Of a stretch of 53,000 bases of DNA, positions 15,456 to 24,040 are shown in pieces. The position numbers and the translations under genes were made by a program. The stretch's first letter is position 1, and every line of letters begins with the position of its first letter. The stretch spans positions 1-53,000 of the forward strand of contig JAYEIJ010000011.1 of assembly GCA_034660035.1 (NCBI GenBank), given 5' to 3'. The notes below the pieces were generated by a model, which was not told the DNA's origin, did not search any database, and was given only the letters and a program-made list of their open reading frames with translations. The DNA is from JAHEEL01 sp034660035. GTDB taxonomy: Bacteria > Actinomycetota > Acidimicrobiia > Spongiisociales > UBA5794.

Positions 15456-17972
15456 TCCACTCGGCGGGCTGACGGCTGCGGTCGGCTGAGTGCCGACGAT
15501 CACCTTGATCGAATCCCCTTCAGTGACGACGGAACCGGGAGGAGGCTCGGTTCTTACCACGATGCCCCAGAGCTCGGCGTTCTCGACGGCGAGATACTCG
15601 ACGGACCAGTCGAGCCGGATGCCGGTCTTGCTTTCGAAGTCCTGGAGTGCCGCGGTGACATCGTCCAGCGGTAGGCCGAGGAGATCGGGGGCGAGGATCA
15701 CCGGCGGGACACCGGTTGACACGAGGACGGTCACTGACGCGCCTTGCTGGAGGGAGGTCCCGGCTCGTGGGGAGATGCTCAAGATCCGCCCTTTGGGTTC
15801 GGCGGAAGCCTTATCGACCACGTTGAGGCGGAGGCCTACGCCGTAGACCGCGTCGGCCATCTCCTTGAGGCTCATCCCGCTGAGGTCGGGTACTTCGGTT
15901 CTGGGCACGATCCGGTACACGTCGGCGCCGACCGGTTCTTCGGCGAAGTCAAGCGCGGGCAGATCACGGGTCGCGTATTCCATGAACTGTTTCCAGACCG
16001 GGGCGGCGACCGTGCCGCCGAACGCACGCTTCACGGACTGCTCCTCACCTTCCGCGTCGTTCCAGATCGTGAATCGCTCCATCGGGAGTGGGCGATCCGC
16101 GTATCCAACCCACACCGTTGTCGTGAGTTGAGGGACGAAACCTGCGAACCACACGTCAGTGTGATCGGTAGCAGTTCCGGTCTTTCCTGCTTGTGGCCGA
16201 CCGATGTCGGCGCGCCTACCGGTACCTTGCGACACGACCTTTTCGAGTGTGCTCACAACGACGGAGCCGATCGCACGCGAGAGGACGCGTTCTGACTCGA
16301 TCTGATGATCGTAGATCACGTTGCCGGCGCTATCGGTGATTCGCTCCACGAGGTACGGCTCTACTCGATACCCGTAGTTGGCGATCGTCGAGTATGCCGA
16401 TGCCATCTCAAGCGGACTGACGGACGCGGCCCCGAGGGTGATCGAGTGGAACGGCTTGAGATACTGGGACGTGATCCCGAGCCGTCTGGCCGTGTCGACC
16501 ACGGCGGCGGGTCCGATCGCATCGATGAGCCGTGCGTAGACCGTGTTCGTCGAGTTGTAGGTCGCCGATTCGAGCGACTGGAGATCGTGTCCTGCATTGC
16601 CGCCGGCGTTCTCGACGGTCCACGTGTTCCCATCGGCAGAACACGGATACCCGCAATCGATGACAACGGGACTCGACCGGTCCCACATCGATGCGAGCGT
16701 CACAGGGCGGCCATCGAGATACCCGCTTTCGAGGGCGGCTGTGAGCGTGAACGGTTTGAACGCTGACCCGGCGTTCCGGGCGCTCCCGGTAGCAAGATCG
16801 TACGGGCGTTCCCCGGCTTCGAGGTTGTCCCCGTAGTCGATTCCGGACGCCACAACACGTATCGCTCCCGTCGTGTTGTCAACGGTGGCGATCGCACCGG
16901 TTGGTCCGTCGTACTCGGGACGGAACCAGGATCGAAGGATCCGATTCGCCTCCGTCTGGAGGTCGTAGTCGACGGTGATGTCGATCTGGAGACCGCCACC
17001 GCCCGAACATGTCGTATCGGCGGCCGGGCAGCCGAAGAGCGCCCGCTTCCGCTCCTCATACGAATCTCCGAGTCCGTATTCATCGGAGTCGAGCAGTTGC
17101 TGGCGCACAGCGAGTATCACCAGGGGGTCCAGTTCTTCACGCACCGAGTGCGGGACGACGCCCAGTGGCGTGTTCTTCGCCGCTTCGCCTTCCTGCGCGG
17201 TCGTGAGCCCGTTGGACACCATTCGGTCGATGGTCTGGTTCCGAACGGCGATCGAGTTCTGGGGATTGTGCCGTGGGTGATAGAAGGTGGGGTTCCTGAT
17301 CGGCGTCACGAGCGTCGCGGCCTCGGCAAGCGTCAGTTCGTCAAGGTCCTTGGCGAAGTACTCCTGAGCGGCCGCTTGGACGCCGTAGGCGTTCGAACCA
17401 AAGAACACCGAGTTCGCATAGAACTCCAGGACCTGATCTTTCGTGTAACGGCGCTCGAGTTCGGCGGCAACCTGGGCCTCGCAGATCTTGCGCTCGAGGG
17501 TTCGATCGGCGGTGAGGAAGTTCTGTTTCACGACCTGCTGCGTGATCGTCGAGGCTCCGGTCTCGCCGCCACCGATCGCCGCTCTCACGATCGCCTTGAA
17601 GTCAACGCCCTCGTGTTCGTAGAAGGCCTTGTCTTCAGCCGAGAGTAAGGCACCGATTACCAGGTCCGGAATCTCGTCGAGTGGGATCGGCTGGCTGTTG
17701 CGTTCCGACAACTTGCCGAGTTCGACACCGTCCGCTGTGGTCACACTCGACAGGCGTGATATGTCGGGGAAGGAGAGATCCATGGTCGAAGCATCACAGA
17801 AGTACTGATCCTCGAGGTCCTCAACAGTTCCGAGCGCGGAGTTGGAACCCAGAAAGGCGAACAGCCCCAACCAGCCCGCTCCAACGACTGTGATAACCGC
17901 GAGGAGGATCAGACCGGGCAGACGCCGGCGCCGCCGGTCGTGCCGGTGAGCTTCATGGATGTTCGAATCCAT
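15453..17972 (-). CDS. Class A penicillin-binding protein with two PASTA domains
   Basis: An 839-residue bifunctional peptidoglycan synthase. A basic cytoplasmic tail (HRHDRRRRR) precedes one membrane anchor (residues 18-42). The GT51 glycosyltransferase domain shows SAEDKAFYEHEGVD with catalytic Glu near residue 113 and ASTITQQ. The transpeptidase domain has catalytic Ser in GSAFKP, the STN motif and GKTGTATDHTDVWFAGF. Two PASTA domains follow, starting at EVPDLSGMS and at APDLLGLP; in other proteins PASTA binds peptidoglycan or stem peptides. The start is taken at 17972, where the anchor sits at the usual distance from the N-terminus; the frame upstream is open but has no family features. 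Divergent from the mutase gene. Confidence 0.93.
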   Translation of the reverse strand: MDSNIHEAHRHDRRRRRLPGLILLAVITVVGAGWLGLFAFLGSNSALGTVEDLEDQYFCDASTMDLSFPDISRLSSVTTADGVELGKLSERNSQPIPLDEIPDLVIGALLSAEDKAFYEHEGVDFKAIVRAAIGGGETGASTITQQVVKQNFLTADRTLERKICEAQVAAELERRYTKDQVLEFYANSVFFGSNAYGVQAAAQEYFAKDLDELTLAEAATLVTPIRNPTFYHPRHNPQNSIAVRNQTIDRMVSNGLTTAQEGEAAKNTPLGVVPHSVREELDPLVILAVRQQLLDSDEYGLGDSYEERKRALFGCPAADTTCSGGGGLQIDITVDYDLQTEANRILRSWFRPEYDGPTGAIATVDNTTGAIRVVASGIDYGDNLEAGERPYDLATGSARNAGSAFKPFTLTAALESGYLDGRPVTLASMWDRSSPVVIDCGYPCSADGNTWTVENAGGNAGHDLQSLESATYNSTNTVYARLIDAIGPAAVVDTARRLGITSQYLKPFHSITLGAASVSPLEMASAYSTIANYGYRVEPYLVERITDSAGNVIYDHQIESERVLSRAIGSVVVSTLEKVVSQGTGRRADIGRPQAGKTGTATDHTDVWFAGFVPQLTTTVWVGYADRPLPMERFTIWNDAEGEEQSVKRAFGGTVAAPVWKQFMEYATRDLPALDFAEEPVGADVYRIVPRTEVPDLSGMSLKEMADAVYGVGLRLNVVDKASAEPKGRILSISPRAGTSLQQGASVTVLVSTGVPPVILAPDLLGLPLDDVTAALQDFESKTGIRLDWSVEYLAVENAELWGIVVRTEPPPGSVVTEGDSIKVIVGTQPTAAVSPPSG

Positions 17973-18073
17973 CGTGTAACACACGCTTCCGCTTGCGGAC
18001 GAGTTCCCGCAGGTAGCATCGAACTCGCGAAAAGCATAGGAACAGACTCCCGATAGACCCTGGATCCCCACAT

Positions 18074-19630
18074 ATGAACGAATCAACCCCGGCGGAGTAC
18101 GGCCCTGATGATCTACCCGACTGGGACCCGGGTGAGGAACTCGGGTCATCCGGGTCCTATCCGTACACTCGCGGCCCTTATCGATCGATGTACACGGAGC
18201 GCCTCTGGACCATGCGCCAGTACGCGGGATTCGGTGACGCGAAGTCGACGAACGAACGGTTCAGAAGGCTCCTCGCGGCAGGGCAGACCGGACTCTCGGT
18301 AGCTTTCGATCTCCCGACGCAGATGGGGCTCGACTCTGATGACGAGATGGCCGCCGGCGAGGTCGGCAAGGTCGGCGTCGCAGTTGATTCCATCGAAGAC
18401 ATGCGAGCGCTGTTCGATCGGATCCCCCTCGACGACGTCACCACTTCGATGACGATCAACTCGACGGCACCGATCCTCCTGCTGCTCTATCAACTGGTCG
18501 CCGAAGAGCAGGGGGTGGCGGCTGATCGCGTGCGCGGAACGATCCAGAACGACATCCTGAAGGAGTACATCGCTCGCGGCACCTACATCTATCCGACGGC
18601 CCCTTCGATGCGACTGGTCACCGACGTGTTCTCATACTGTGTCGATGAACTGCCGAACTGGAACACGATCTCGATCAGCGGCTACCACATCCGCGAAGCC
18701 GGATCAACCGCCGCCCAGGAGATAGCGTTCACCATCGCCAACGGACTCGCGTACATCGACGCTGCGAAGCGGGCCGGTCTCGACGTCGATGTCTTCGCTC
18801 CGCGGTTGTCGTTCTTCTGGAATTCACACAACGATGTCTTCGAAGAAGCCGCGAAGTTCCGGGCCGCTCGTCGCATGTGGGCTCGGCTCATGAGGAGCCG
18901 CGTCGGTGCGACTTCGCCATCTTCGTGGAGGATGCGCTTCCACACGCAGACCGCAGGGTCGACGTTGACCGCGCAGCAACCCCTCAACAACGTGGTTCGG
19001 ACGGCGTATCAGGCACTTGCTGCGGTCCTCGGAGGCACCCAGTCGCTCCACACGAATTCGTATGACGAGGCGCTGGGTCTCCCGACCGAAGAGGCCGTGA
19101 TGATCGCGCTCAGGACACAGCAGATCCTCGCCCACGAATCCGGCGTCGCCTCGGTGATCGACCCGCTCGCAGGGTCGTACTTCGTCGAGTCATTGACCGA
19201 TCGACTCGAAGCCGAGGCCATGGATCTCATCGGAAGGATCGACAGCCTCGGCGGCGCCGTGGCAGCGATCGAATCGGGCTTCCAGCAGCGCGAGATCGAG
19301 AACGCGGCATATGAGCATGCACGGACTGTGGAATCCGACGATGCCGTGATCGTGGGCGTCAATCGCTTCCAGATCGATGAGGCCGGCGGTCACGAGGTGC
19401 TTCGCGTTGATCCCCGGATCGAGTCCGAACAGGTCGAGCGTTTGCGGCGACTGCGAGCGAATCGTGACCCGGGCGCCGTCGATGTCGCTCTTGAGACCGT
19501 CCGGCTGATCGCCGCCGGCGACGAGAACCTCCTGCCGCCTATGAGAGAAGCCCTGAGAATCGGAGCGACAGTGGGCGAAGTCTCGAACGCCCTGGCAGAG
19601 GTCTTCGGCCGATACCGCCCAAGAGCCTGA
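18074..19630 (+). CDS. Methylmalonyl-CoA mutase, large (catalytic) subunit without B12-binding domain
   Basis: A 518-residue catalytic barrel of the acyl-CoA mutase family. It ends right after the catalytic domain, so the B12-binding domain must come from a separate protein not in this window. Tyr50 in RQYAGFG and Arg168 in KEYIARGTYIYP correspond to the Tyr89/Arg207 pair that holds the carboxylate of methylmalonyl-CoA; isobutyryl-CoA mutases have Phe and Gln there. Other signatures: GLSVAFDLPTQMG, SMTINSTAP, RFHTQTAGSTLT and QSLHTNSYDEAL. It converts methylmalonyl-CoA to succinyl-CoA and needs adenosylcobalamin. Starts with ATG at 18074; heptad repeats begin 5 bp after its stop. Confidence 0.92.
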   Translation: MNESTPAEYGPDDLPDWDPGEELGSSGSYPYTRGPYRSMYTERLWTMRQYAGFGDAKSTNERFRRLLAAGQTGLSVAFDLPTQMGLDSDDEMAAGEVGKVGVAVDSIEDMRALFDRIPLDDVTTSMTINSTAPILLLLYQLVAEEQGVAADRVRGTIQNDILKEYIARGTYIYPTAPSMRLVTDVFSYCVDELPNWNTISISGYHIREAGSTAAQEIAFTIANGLAYIDAAKRAGLDVDVFAPRLSFFWNSHNDVFEEAAKFRAARRMWARLMRSRVGATSPSSWRMRFHTQTAGSTLTAQQPLNNVVRTAYQALAAVLGGTQSLHTNSYDEALGLPTEEAVMIALRTQQILAHESGVASVIDPLAGSYFVESLTDRLEAEAMDLIGRIDSLGGAVAAIESGFQQREIENAAYEHARTVESDDAVIVGVNRFQIDEAGGHEVLRVDPRIESEQVERLRRLRANRDPGAVDVALETVRLIAAGDENLLPPMREALRIGATVGEVSNALAEVFGRYRPRA

Positions 19631-19634
19631 ACCC

Positions 19635-19798
19635 AGCTTCGAGCTACCAGCGACCAGCTTCGAGCTACCAGCGACCAGCTTCGAGCTACCAGCTTCGAGC
19701 TACCAGCTTCGAGCTACCAGCACGGACATCCATGAGTGCGAAGGTATCAAGAACATGTCCCGTTTTCGGCTGGTAGCTGGCGGCTGGTAGCGGGTGGC
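19635..19798. repeat. Twelve heptads with inverted arm between the mutase and carboxylase genes
   Basis: Twelve in-phase heptads of the AGCTTCG, AGCTACC and AGCGACC types run from 19635 to 19718. After about 50 bp, 19768-19798 carries the reverse complement (GGCTGGTAGCTGG and GGCTGGTAGC). GCTACCAGC pairs with GCTGGTAGC twice, so a long interrupted hairpin can form between the convergent genes and could end transcription from both sides. Confidence 0.9.
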
Positions 19799-21543
19799 TA
19801 TCTAATCACCATCAGCACGGCGCCCGCTGTGACGGTGTCGCCCGGTTGAACGCGAAGGTCCACGATGTCACCACTGGAAGGCGCCTTGATCTCGTTCTCC
19901 ATCTTCATCGCTTCGAGCACACACACCGGGTCGCCGACACGTACCGAGTCACCGGCCGAGTGGTGGACCTTCACGATGGTGCCCTGCATCGGTGAGGTCA
20001 CGAGTCCCTCGCCGGAGCCGGCGGACTGTTCCTTGTTGAGCTTCGGGGCCCTGCGCCGCGGTGACGGGCGCTGCCCCGATCCCGTCGAAGCGATGACCTG
20101 TGACCAGTACTTCACCTCGAAGCGTCGACCACCCACTTCGACGGTGATGTCGCGCTCTTGGAGTTCCTCATCTTCCGGTATCGCCGGTGAGGTTTCCGTG
20201 GCGAGATCGCTGAAGTCCATCGAATCTTCGACGAGACGCGTGTGGATACTGCCGGCGGGGAAATCGGGACCCTGGAGAATCCGGAGGTGGGCGGGGATCG
20301 TCGTCTCGACCCCTTCGATCTTGAACTCGGTCAGCGCCCGGATCGATCTGCGGATCGCTTCGTCGCGATCCCGTCCACGGACGACGAGCTTGGCGATGAG
20401 GTTGTCGTAGTACTGGGAGATGTGCGAACCCTGCCGGACGCCGCTGTCGACACGGATCCCGGGTCCGGCCGGCTCACGGTAGGTCGAGAGCTTGCCGGGA
20501 GCAGGAAGGAAGCCACGGGAAGGATCCTCCGCGTTGATCCGGAACTCGATAGCGTGACCCGTCCGTTGGACCGAGTCGAACGAGAGGGTTTCACCGGCGG
20601 CGACGCGCAGTTGTTCCACGACGAGATCGACGCCGGTCGTTTCTTCGGTGATCGTGTGTTCGACCTGGATTCTCGTGTTCATCTCGAGGAAGAACAGGTT
20701 TCCGTTCGTGTCGAGCAGGAACTCGACCGTTCCGGCATTCACATATCCGGCAGCGCGCCCGACGGCAAGAGCGGCTCGCCCGAGTTCGGCTCGTTGCTCG
20801 TCGGTGAACGCCGGCGCCGGGGTCTCTTCGATGAGCTTCTGGTGGCGTCGTTGGAGAGAACAGTCGCGTTCACCGAGAAACACCCCGTTGCCGTGGGCAT
20901 CGAAGATGACCTGAGCTTCGATGTGACGCGGTGTGTCGAGGTATCGCTCGACGTAGACTTCGGGGTTGGCGAACCAGGCCTCGGCCTCGCGTCTGGCTCC
21001 TTCGAACGCCGAGTCGAGGTCACCGTCTTCGCGTACGACCTTGAGTCCCTTGCCTCCACCTCCGTGGGCTGCCTTGATGGCGATCGGCCAACCGTGCTCG
21101 TCGGCGAATGCCTTGACCTGCGAGACATCTGTGAGCGGTTCGGTTGTTCCGGGAACCGCCGCCACACCGGCCCGCGCGGCAGCGATCCGAGAGGCGATCT
21201 TGTCTCCCATCGTGGCGATCGCCTCGGGGCTGGGGCCCACCCATATGAAGCCCGCATCCGTGACCGATCCGGCGAAGGCGGCGTTCTCTGCGAGGAACCC
21301 ATACCCGGGATGGATGGCATCGGCCTTCGATTCGCTGGCGATCTCCAGAATGCGACCGACGTTGAGATAGGACTCGGACGATGGCGCCGGACCGACGTTC
21401 CACGCCTCATCGGCAAGGTCGACGTGGACGGCATCGCGGTCCAGTTCGGAGTAGATGGCGATCGTGCGAAGTCCGAGATCGTGAGCAGCACGAATCACGC
21501 GGACGGCGATCTCGCCTCGATTCGCGATGAGAACAGACTTCAC
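19798..21543 (-). CDS. Acyl-CoA carboxylase alpha subunit (biotin carboxylase + BCCP)
   Basis: A 581-residue protein with an ATP-grasp biotin carboxylase (residues 1-450) and a C-terminal biotinyl domain. Seen: IANRGEIAVRVIRAA, HPGYGFLAENAAF, the Gly-rich GGGGKGLK, GERDCSLQRRHQKLIEE, EMNTRIQVEH, and biotin attachment EAMKMENE near the end. It carboxylates biotin with ATP and bicarbonate for acetyl- or propionyl-CoA carboxylase. I prefer the GTG at 21543 over the ATG at 21552 because TAGGAT ends 7 nt before the GTG, the spacing used elsewhere in this window, and overlaps that ATG. The beta subunit and BirA are nearby. Confidence 0.93.
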   Translation of the reverse strand: MKSVLIANRGEIAVRVIRAAHDLGLRTIAIYSELDRDAVHVDLADEAWNVGPAPSSESYLNVGRILEIASESKADAIHPGYGFLAENAAFAGSVTDAGFIWVGPSPEAIATMGDKIASRIAAARAGVAAVPGTTEPLTDVSQVKAFADEHGWPIAIKAAHGGGGKGLKVVREDGDLDSAFEGARREAEAWFANPEVYVERYLDTPRHIEAQVIFDAHGNGVFLGERDCSLQRRHQKLIEETPAPAFTDEQRAELGRAALAVGRAAGYVNAGTVEFLLDTNGNLFFLEMNTRIQVEHTITEETTGVDLVVEQLRVAAGETLSFDSVQRTGHAIEFRINAEDPSRGFLPAPGKLSTYREPAGPGIRVDSGVRQGSHISQYYDNLIAKLVVRGRDRDEAIRRSIRALTEFKIEGVETTIPAHLRILQGPDFPAGSIHTRLVEDSMDFSDLATETSPAIPEDEELQERDITVEVGGRRFEVKYWSQVIASTGSGQRPSPRRRAPKLNKEQSAGSGEGLVTSPMQGTIVKVHHSAGDSVRVGDPVCVLEAMKMENEIKAPSSGDIVDLRVQPGDTVTAGAVLMVIR

Positions 21544-21550
21544 AGCGAGC

Positions 21551-21556
21551 ATCCTA
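21551..21556 (-). promoter_or_regulatory. -10 box TAGGAT for the carboxylase alpha gene
   Basis: Minus-strand TAGGAT ends 7 nt before the GTG at 21543. It includes the first two bases of an alternative upstream ATG (21552), which argues that the ATG is not on the mRNA. Confidence 0.5.
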
Positions 21557-21719
21557 GGAGTGTGCCGAGCGATGCCGGGCAGTTGAGATGGGCAACATGC
21601 ATTGCTCGACAGGCTCCTGAGAAGGCTGGAAGGGAACTGTCCGGTCGTTGTCAGTCCGACCCCGGCGATCGGGACAGGGTTACCAATGGCACCGGTATCT
21701 GAGGTGGGTTCATAGGCTG

Positions 21720-22391
21720 ATGCATCTCATGGGTCTCTCCATGCGGTATCCCCGCCTCTTCATCGTGTTGTTCGTCGCGCTTGGTCTCACCGCGCTGCCG
21801 GCGGCCGACGCCTACGCCGTGGACGCTGATCTCTACCCTGACGTGTCGTGGCAGATCGAGACGGCGCCCGACATCTTCTCGCACGCTTCGCTCATCACAA
21901 ACCCCGCTGGCCGAGAGCGAGTCGTTGAGATGCTCGTCCGGCGCACCGATCTCGACCACGACGAGGCAGGCTGGTTCCTCGATGCCGTTGCAGGCCTCGT
22001 CGCGGCGGGCTTCCTCACAGAGTTCCTGCTCGAGGCCGAACACACAGCGATGATTGCGTTGGGTCCAGCGGAGGATTCCCTTTCCACCGGCCCCGTCGAG
22101 CAGTGGCGCCCTCTCGTCGAACGCTACTTCCCTCCGGAGTTGGTCGACGAGGCGCTGTCGATCATCGACTGCGAGTCGAACGGTGATCCCGATGCCCGCA
22201 ACCCGAGGAGCAACGCCTCCGGGCTCTTCCAGTTCGTTGATCGCACATGGGGCCATTCGTCGGAACAGGCGGGCTTTCGGGGAGCGTCGGCGTTCTCGCC
22301 CGAAGCCAATATCGCCGCGGCCGCATGGCTCGTCGACTACTCGCTCGGCGTTGGAGACTCAGCGTGGGCACATTGGACGTGCCGACCGTGA
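21720..22391 (+). CDS. Secreted lytic transglycosylase (SLT/lysozyme-like)
   Basis: A 223-residue exported protein. The signal peptide (YPRLFIVLFVALGLTALPAA) ends near ADAYA. A helical middle part of unknown role covers about 30-140. The C-terminal domain begins with the catalytic Glu in DCESNGDPDARN, followed by ASGLFQFVDRTWG and the AAAAWL segment, as in SLT-type transglycosylases that cleave peptidoglycan. Start at 21720 has GAGGTGG upstream; ATG at 21729 or 21741 is also possible. The 160 bp before it have no clear promoter. Convergent with the carboxyltransferase gene. Confidence 0.85.
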   Translation: MHLMGLSMRYPRLFIVLFVALGLTALPAADAYAVDADLYPDVSWQIETAPDIFSHASLITNPAGRERVVEMLVRRTDLDHDEAGWFLDAVAGLVAAGFLTEFLLEAEHTAMIALGPAEDSLSTGPVEQWRPLVERYFPPELVDEALSIIDCESNGDPDARNPRSNASGLFQFVDRTWGHSSEQAGFRGASAFSPEANIAAAAWLVDYSLGVGDSAWAHWTCRP

Positions 22392-22410
22392 CGCACGTAC
22401 GAAGATACGC

Positions 22411-22426
22411 GACCATCGTCGTGGTC
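22411..22426. terminator. Short hairpin between convergent genes
   Basis: GACCA, a 6-nt loop and TGGTC, followed on the plus strand by a pyrimidine-rich stretch (AATCTCTCT). Weak terminator candidate between the transglycosylase and carboxyltransferase genes, where no heptad repeats occur. Confidence 0.3.
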
Positions 22427-22446
22427 AATCTCTCTGGATGGTGTAT

Positions 22447-23997
22447 CTACAACGGGATGTTGCCGTGCTTCCTCGGCGGTGTTGCTTCCCTCTTGTTGCG
22501 CAGCATATCCAGGGCACGGATCAGACGGGGCCTCGTCTCGCGTGCCTCGATGACGTCGTCGATGTAGCCCCTTTCGGCGGCGACATAGGGGTTGTTGAAC
22601 CGGTCCTCATAGTCATCGACCAGTCGTCGGCCTTCGGCTTCAGCGTCATCAGCCTCACGCAACTCCTTGCGATGGATGATGTTCACGGCCCCTTTCGCTC
22701 CCATCACGGCGATCTCCGCGGTAGGCCACGCGAATGCGATATCGGCCCGTACCGCGCGAGCGTTCATGACGAGGAACGCTCCACCGTAAGCCTTGCGAGT
22801 GATCACGGTCACCCGCGGCACGGTTGCCTCTGAGAACGCGTAGAGGAGCTTGGCTCCGTGACGGATGATGCCCGCGTGTTCCTGCCCGACGCCGGGCAGG
22901 AAGCCTGGTACGTCGACGAGCGTCACCAACGGGATGTTGAAAGCGTCGCAGAAGCGTACGAATCTTGCTCCCTTGGATGATGCGTCGATGTCCAGTGTCC
23001 CTGCGAGAGCCGCGGGTTGGTTCCCGACGACGCCGATGGTGTATCCATCGAGACGGGCGAACCCGACGATCAGGTTCGGAGCGAAGTGCTCGTGCACCTG
23101 GTAGAAATCTCCGTCGTCGACGATCGATTGAACGACGTCGACCATGTCGTATGGCTGATTCGGCGAATCCGGGATGATCGTCGTGAGCGTCTCGTCCATG
23201 CGGTCGGGGCGATCGATCGGGGTGAAGAATGGAGCGACTTCCATGTTGTTCTGCGGCAGGAACGAGAGCAGGTAGCGGACCTCCTCCATCGCCGACCGAT
23301 CGTCCGGAACCACGAAGTGAGTGACGCCGGATCGGGTCGCGTGAGCGCGGGCGCCTCCGAGTTCTTCCATGGTGACTTGCTCGCCCGTCACGGTCTTGAT
23401 GACCTCGGGGCCGGTGATGAAGAGGTGGGCCGTCTCTTCGACCTGGAAGACGAAATCGGTGATCGCTGGTGAGTAGACGGCGCCACCGGCACACGGCCCC
23501 ATGACGATCGAGATCTGGGGGATCACCCCCGAGGCTCGAACGTTCCGCTCGAAGATCCGTCCGTACCCGTGCAGCGACGCCACACCCTCTTGGATCCTGG
23601 CGCCGCCCGAGTCCTTGATACCGATGATCGGGGCGCCGTTGTCCATCGCGAGGTCCATCACCTTGCAGATCTTGTCGGCGACAGCCGCACCGAGGCTCCC
23701 GCCATAGGTGGTGAAGTCCTCCGCGTAGACGAATACGTTCCGTCCGTCGACCTTGCCATAGCCGGTTATGACGGCATCGCCGAAAGGGCGGTTGTTTTCG
23801 ATGCCGAAGCCCAAGGCGTGGTGTCTCACGAACATGTCGAGTTCCTGAAACGAGTCCTTGTCGAGGAGCAGGTCGATCCGCTCCCGCGCACAGAGTTTCC
23901 CGAGATCGTGTTGGCGGTCGACAGCGCGTTGATTGACCGGGGCAACGGCGTCCTCGCGGAGGACTCGTAGCTTCTTGATGTGATCTTCGGTGCTCAC
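22447..23997 (-). CDS. Acyl-CoA carboxylase beta subunit (carboxyltransferase)
   Basis: A 516-residue carboxyltransferase that moves the carboxyl group from biotin to an acyl-CoA. Both crotonase-like halves are present: DSGGARIQEGVASL with MGPCAGGAVYSPA in the first, and VDVPGFLPGVGQE with RKAYGGAFLVM and AWPTAEIAVMGAKGAVNI in the second. At the position that sets acyl-chain preference in Streptomyces enzymes (Asp in PccB, Ile in AccB) this one has Leu409, so propionyl-CoA preference cannot be assumed. Starts with GTG at 23997, with GGGAGAA upstream. Divergent from birA with only 43 bp between. Confidence 0.94.
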   Translation of the reverse strand: MSTEDHIKKLRVLREDAVAPVNQRAVDRQHDLGKLCARERIDLLLDKDSFQELDMFVRHHALGFGIENNRPFGDAVITGYGKVDGRNVFVYAEDFTTYGGSLGAAVADKICKVMDLAMDNGAPIIGIKDSGGARIQEGVASLHGYGRIFERNVRASGVIPQISIVMGPCAGGAVYSPAITDFVFQVEETAHLFITGPEVIKTVTGEQVTMEELGGARAHATRSGVTHFVVPDDRSAMEEVRYLLSFLPQNNMEVAPFFTPIDRPDRMDETLTTIIPDSPNQPYDMVDVVQSIVDDGDFYQVHEHFAPNLIVGFARLDGYTIGVVGNQPAALAGTLDIDASSKGARFVRFCDAFNIPLVTLVDVPGFLPGVGQEHAGIIRHGAKLLYAFSEATVPRVTVITRKAYGGAFLVMNARAVRADIAFAWPTAEIAVMGAKGAVNIIHRKELREADDAEAEGRRLVDDYEDRFNNPYVAAERGYIDDVIEARETRPRLIRALDMLRNKREATPPRKHGNIPL

Positions 23998-24008
23998 GGT
24001 TCTCCCGG

Positions 24009-24014
24009 TAGTCT
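24009..24014 (+). promoter_or_regulatory. -10 box TAGTCT for birA
   Basis: TAGTCT in the 43-bp gap between divergent carboxyltransferase and birA genes, 26 nt before the TTG start. A ribosome binding site GAGGTGG is at 24030-24036. Confidence 0.45.
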
Positions 24015-24040
24015 CATCTTCTGACCATCGAGGTGGATGA

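Noticed and set aside
19635..19718. CRISPR array
   Set aside because: Units are 7 bp with no spacers and no cas genes nearby.
21557..21719. Cyclic-di-AMP riboswitch before the lytic transglycosylase
   Set aside because: GGGACAGGGTTACCAATGG and GGTGGGTTCAT faintly recall the ydaO class, and the target gene would fit, but the conserved core does not match; a covariance-model search would decide.
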